Assembly (NCBI GenBank): GCA_963813355.1
Contig: CAWEYS010000018.1
Span: forward strand, 124,001-188,000
From: DATAGF01 sp963813355
Lineage (GTDB): Bacteria; Actinomycetota; Thermoleophilia; Miltoncostaeales; Miltoncostaeaceae
Reading direction: 5' to 3'
DNA: 64,000 nucleotides
Position numbers and translations under genes: made by a program. This document shows positions 62,701 to 64,000 of the stretch, one piece after another. Under the pieces are notes generated by a model. That model had not been told where the DNA came from. It saw only the letters and a program-made list of their open reading frames with translations, and made no database searches. The first letter of the stretch is position 1. Each line of letters begins with the position of its first letter.

Positions 62701-64000
62701 CGATCCGCGGCCGCAGCTCGGCGAACTCGTCCGACGGGTAGCGGCCCGCGAGCATGTCGAGCACCCCCTCGAGCTGCTCGCGCGAGAGCTCGGCGAACGG
62801 GTACGCGCCGCGGGCCGTCGCCTCGATCTCGTCGACCGTGAGGGCCTCGACCGCGCTCATGGCCACGATCTGCTGCGCCAGCACGTCGAGCGGCAGGCGC
62901 GGCACGCGCGTCTCCTCGATGGCGCCCTCGCGCATGCGCGCCACGACCGCCGCGCACTCGAGCAGGTCGCCGCGGTACTTGGGGAAGATCCGCCCGCGGC
63001 TGGGGGCGTCCACCTGGTGGCCGGCGCGGCCGATCCGCTGCATGCCGCGGGCCACGCTGCGCGGGCTCTCGACCTGGATGACGAGGTCGATCGCGCCCAT
63101 GTCGATGCCGAGCTCCAGGCTGCTGGTCGCCACCAGGGCCGGAAGCTCGCCGGCCTTGAGCTGCTCCTCGATGAGGACCCGCTGCTCGCGGGCGAGGCTG
63201 CCGTGGTGGGCGCGCGCGACCTCCTCGCCGGCCAGCTCGTTGAGCCGCAGCGCGAGGCGCTCCGCCAGGCGGCGGTTGTTGACGAAGATCAGGGTCGAGC
63301 GGTGGGCCCTCACCAGGTCCAGGAGCTCGGGGTACATCGCGGGCCAGATCGAGCGCGTGCGCGACTCGCCGCCGGCCAGCTCGGCCAGGTCCTCCACGGG
63401 CACGGGCGCCCCCGTGCCGAGCTCGCGCATGTCGTCCACCGGGACGATGACCTGCAGGTCGAGCCGCTTCGCGGCCCCCGCGTTGACGATCGTGACCGGC
63501 CGCGGCCGCCCCTCGGCGTCCTGGCCGCCCAGGAAGCGCGCGATCTCCGACAGCGGGCGCTGGGTGGCCGAGAGGCCGATGCGCTGGAGCCGCCCGCCGT
63601 CGTCGGCGACCAGGCGCTCCAGCCGCTCGAGGCTGAGCGCGAGGTGGGTGCCGCGCTTGGTGCCGGCGACGGCGTGGATCTCGTCGACGATCACGGCGCG
63701 GACGCCCCCCAGGATGTCCCGCCCCCGCGAGGTCAGCAGCAGGTAGAGGCTCTCCGGCGTGGTGATCAGCACGTCGGGCGGCGTGCGCAGCATCTGCTGG
63801 CGGTCGCGCTGGGGCGTGTCGCCCGTGCGCACGGCCACCGAGATCTCGGGCGCCGCGATGCCCGCCCGCTCGGCGGCCGAGGCGATGCCCGCCAGCGGCG
63901 CGCGCAGGTTGCGCTCCACGTCGTAGTTGAGCGCCTTGAGGGGGGAGAGGTAGAGGACCCGCTCCGTCGGGCGCCCCTCGAGCCGGGCCGCCGCCAGGCC
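59726..64000 (-). CDS. lhr: Lhr-type ATP-dependent helicase, 5' end outside the window
   Basis: At least 1424 residues of a long DEAD/H helicase, open to the right edge. Visible motifs: YLSPLKALNYDVERNL (Ia), ITTPESLYLLL (Ib), VDEIHAVAGTKRGTH (motif II, DEIH), GLSATQRPL (III), TLIFVNNRRLAERLA (IV), ATSSLELGIDMGAIDLVIQ (V) and QRIGRAGHQ (VI). After the helicase core come a winged helix and the long Lhr C-terminal region (LNDWFDLPALRGLLARI, WQRVDRPGAARGVDAL). Lhr proteins are 3'-5' single-strand DNA translocases linked to DNA damage responses; the motif I Walker A is beyond the edge. Confidence 0.92.
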   Translation of the reverse strand, partial: GLAAARLEGRPTERVLYLSPLKALNYDVERNLRAPLAGIASAAERAGIAAPEISVAVRTGDTPQRDRQQMLRTPPDVLITTPESLYLLLTSRGRDILGGVRAVIVDEIHAVAGTKRGTHLALSLERLERLVADDGGRLQRIGLSATQRPLSEIARFLGGQDAEGRPRPVTIVNAGAAKRLDLQVIVPVDDMRELGTGAPVPVEDLAELAGGESRTRSIWPAMYPELLDLVRAHRSTLIFVNNRRLAERLALRLNELAGEEVARAHHGSLAREQRVLIEEQLKAGELPALVATSSLELGIDMGAIDLVIQVESPRSVARGMQRIGRAGHQVDAPSRGRIFPKYRGDLLECAAVVARMREGAIEETRVPRLPLDVLAQQIVAMSAVEALTVDEIEATARGAYPFAELSREQLEGVLDMLAGRYPSDEFAELRPRIVWDRSAGTVRGREGARALAVQNAGTIPDRGLFAVVLPDGARVGELDEEMVYEARAGQTFLLGASAWRIEEITRDRVIVTPAPGASGALPFWKGEGVGRPFELGEAVGRLARELVAAGPDPAEARLRAESAFEVRAAENLVGYLEDQAAATGVVPSDRAIVVERFRDEIGDWRLCVLTPFGARVHAPWALALAARLRAATGQEAHAIWGDDGIAVHLPDADEAPAADVALIAPEDLDELLIGELGGTALFGARFRENAARALLIPRRRPGQRTPLWQQRLKASSLLQVARRFGSFPVILETYREVLNDWFDLPALRGLLARIASREVAVVEVETAAASPFAGSLLFEYVASYMYEDDTPAAERRAQALSLNRDLLRELLGQEELRDLIDPGALAAVEADLQGLSERARARGPDGLHDLLRRIGDLSADEVAARLAEPGRAAEIAEALVGERRAVWIHLAGERRLIAAEDAGRYRDALGAMPPSGVPDAFLEPVPDALRSLVARYARGHGPFHSADLAGRYALEPRVVEPPLAALEADGALVRGELRPGGSGREWCDAEVVRRLRRASLAALRREIEPADPRALGRFLPDWQRVDRPGAARGVDALRDVLGGLQGLALPAAQWEAEVLPRRLADYGPARLDELAARGEIVWVGAGAGGVGGGRVAIYFREDAALLGPPPADPAPEGPVPDALRAALAGGASFWDDLVEAAGADAAREEVFGALWGLVWAGEVTNDLWLPLRAPRRLPPVRRPSPGSRRRVGGRGRGAPSAVAGRWSLAARLFRGAPPDAERRRALAELMVERHGILTRSAALAEGVPGGFAALYPALSDLETLGTVRRGYFVEGLGGAQFAIPGAVERLRDLRDAPPDEGHHAIVLGAADPAQPYGAAVPWPPRDGATRSPSRVFGAQVVLVDGAPVLYLERGGRSLLTFPADDRPGALERALGALAAWVTSDRRRRVSVQRVDGEQVFGSPLERPLADAGFLADLRGMILRG

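Noticed and set aside
59439..62957. A 1172-residue second leftward frame inside the helicase gene
   Set aside because: It is an alternate reading of the Lhr gene, rich in Arg/Ala/Gly/Pro; the helicase motifs lie in the other frame.

Overview
The window looks like chromosome from a very GC-rich actinobacterium (about three-quarters G+C by eye). An acyl-CoA carboxylase epsilon subunit, an ECF41 sigma factor, many GTG starts, ATGA/GTGA gene overlaps and leaderless-type promoters fit Actinomycetota. Tandem galactose-oxidase-like and lysyl-oxidase-like secreted proteins suggest class Thermoleophilia, but that placement is inference. I saw no rRNA, tRNA, CRISPR array, phage or insertion sequence.

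Layout. 0-2 kb: exopolysaccharide genes (glycosyltransferase cut by the edge, polyprenyl sugar transferase). 2.1-7.6 kb: two tandem copper-radical oxidases with a coiled-coil membrane protein between them, both oxidases broken by many single-base frame changes. 7.6-9.6 kb: DUF2334 deacetylase-like protein and glycosidase lipoprotein. 9.7-11.8 kb: sucCD. 11.8-15.8 kb: reductase, ECF41 sigma factor with its epimerase, secreted PKD protein. 15.8-20.9 kb: propionyl-CoA carboxylase (three subunits) with methylmalonyl-CoA mutase large subunit, which together with sucCD joins propionyl-CoA, succinyl-CoA and the TCA cycle. 21-23.3 kb: cation transporter and lysyl-oxidase-like secreted protein. 23.4-24.7 kb: moaD-moaE and two unknown genes. 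24.7-28.7 kb: folE2-ACT-def, rpoD, PhoP-type regulator. 28.7-33 kb: phosphate uptake (PHO boxes, pstS, fused pstC-pstA, pstB). 33-35.5 kb: MarR-controlled quinone/catechol detoxification cassette. 35.8-41.4 kb: flippase-like protein, polysaccharide deacetylase, FmdB, TrkH/TrkA, LCP protein. 41.4-46.3 kb: rsmI, metG, tatD, rsmA, ispE. 46.3-50.7 kb: hydrolase, CoA ligase, crotonase, nitroreductase. 50.8-59.7 kb: membrane protein, subtilase, ppk, dehydrogenase, YihY, Nei-type glycosylase, tyrosine phosphatase, fructosamine-kinase-like protein. 59.7-64 kb: long Lhr-type helicase running off the right edge.

About 28 single-base frame breaks are visible; some 18 lie in the two oxidase genes. The proteins on either side of each break stay well conserved, so most are probably assembly errors. 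The most notable signals are a PstC-PstA fusion, a family of 24-base palindromes partly inside coding genes, a duplicated stop-start junction between pstS and pstCA, a CIRCE-like operator before fmdB, a complete mhq-like cassette, and leaderless promoters sharing an 11-base core.
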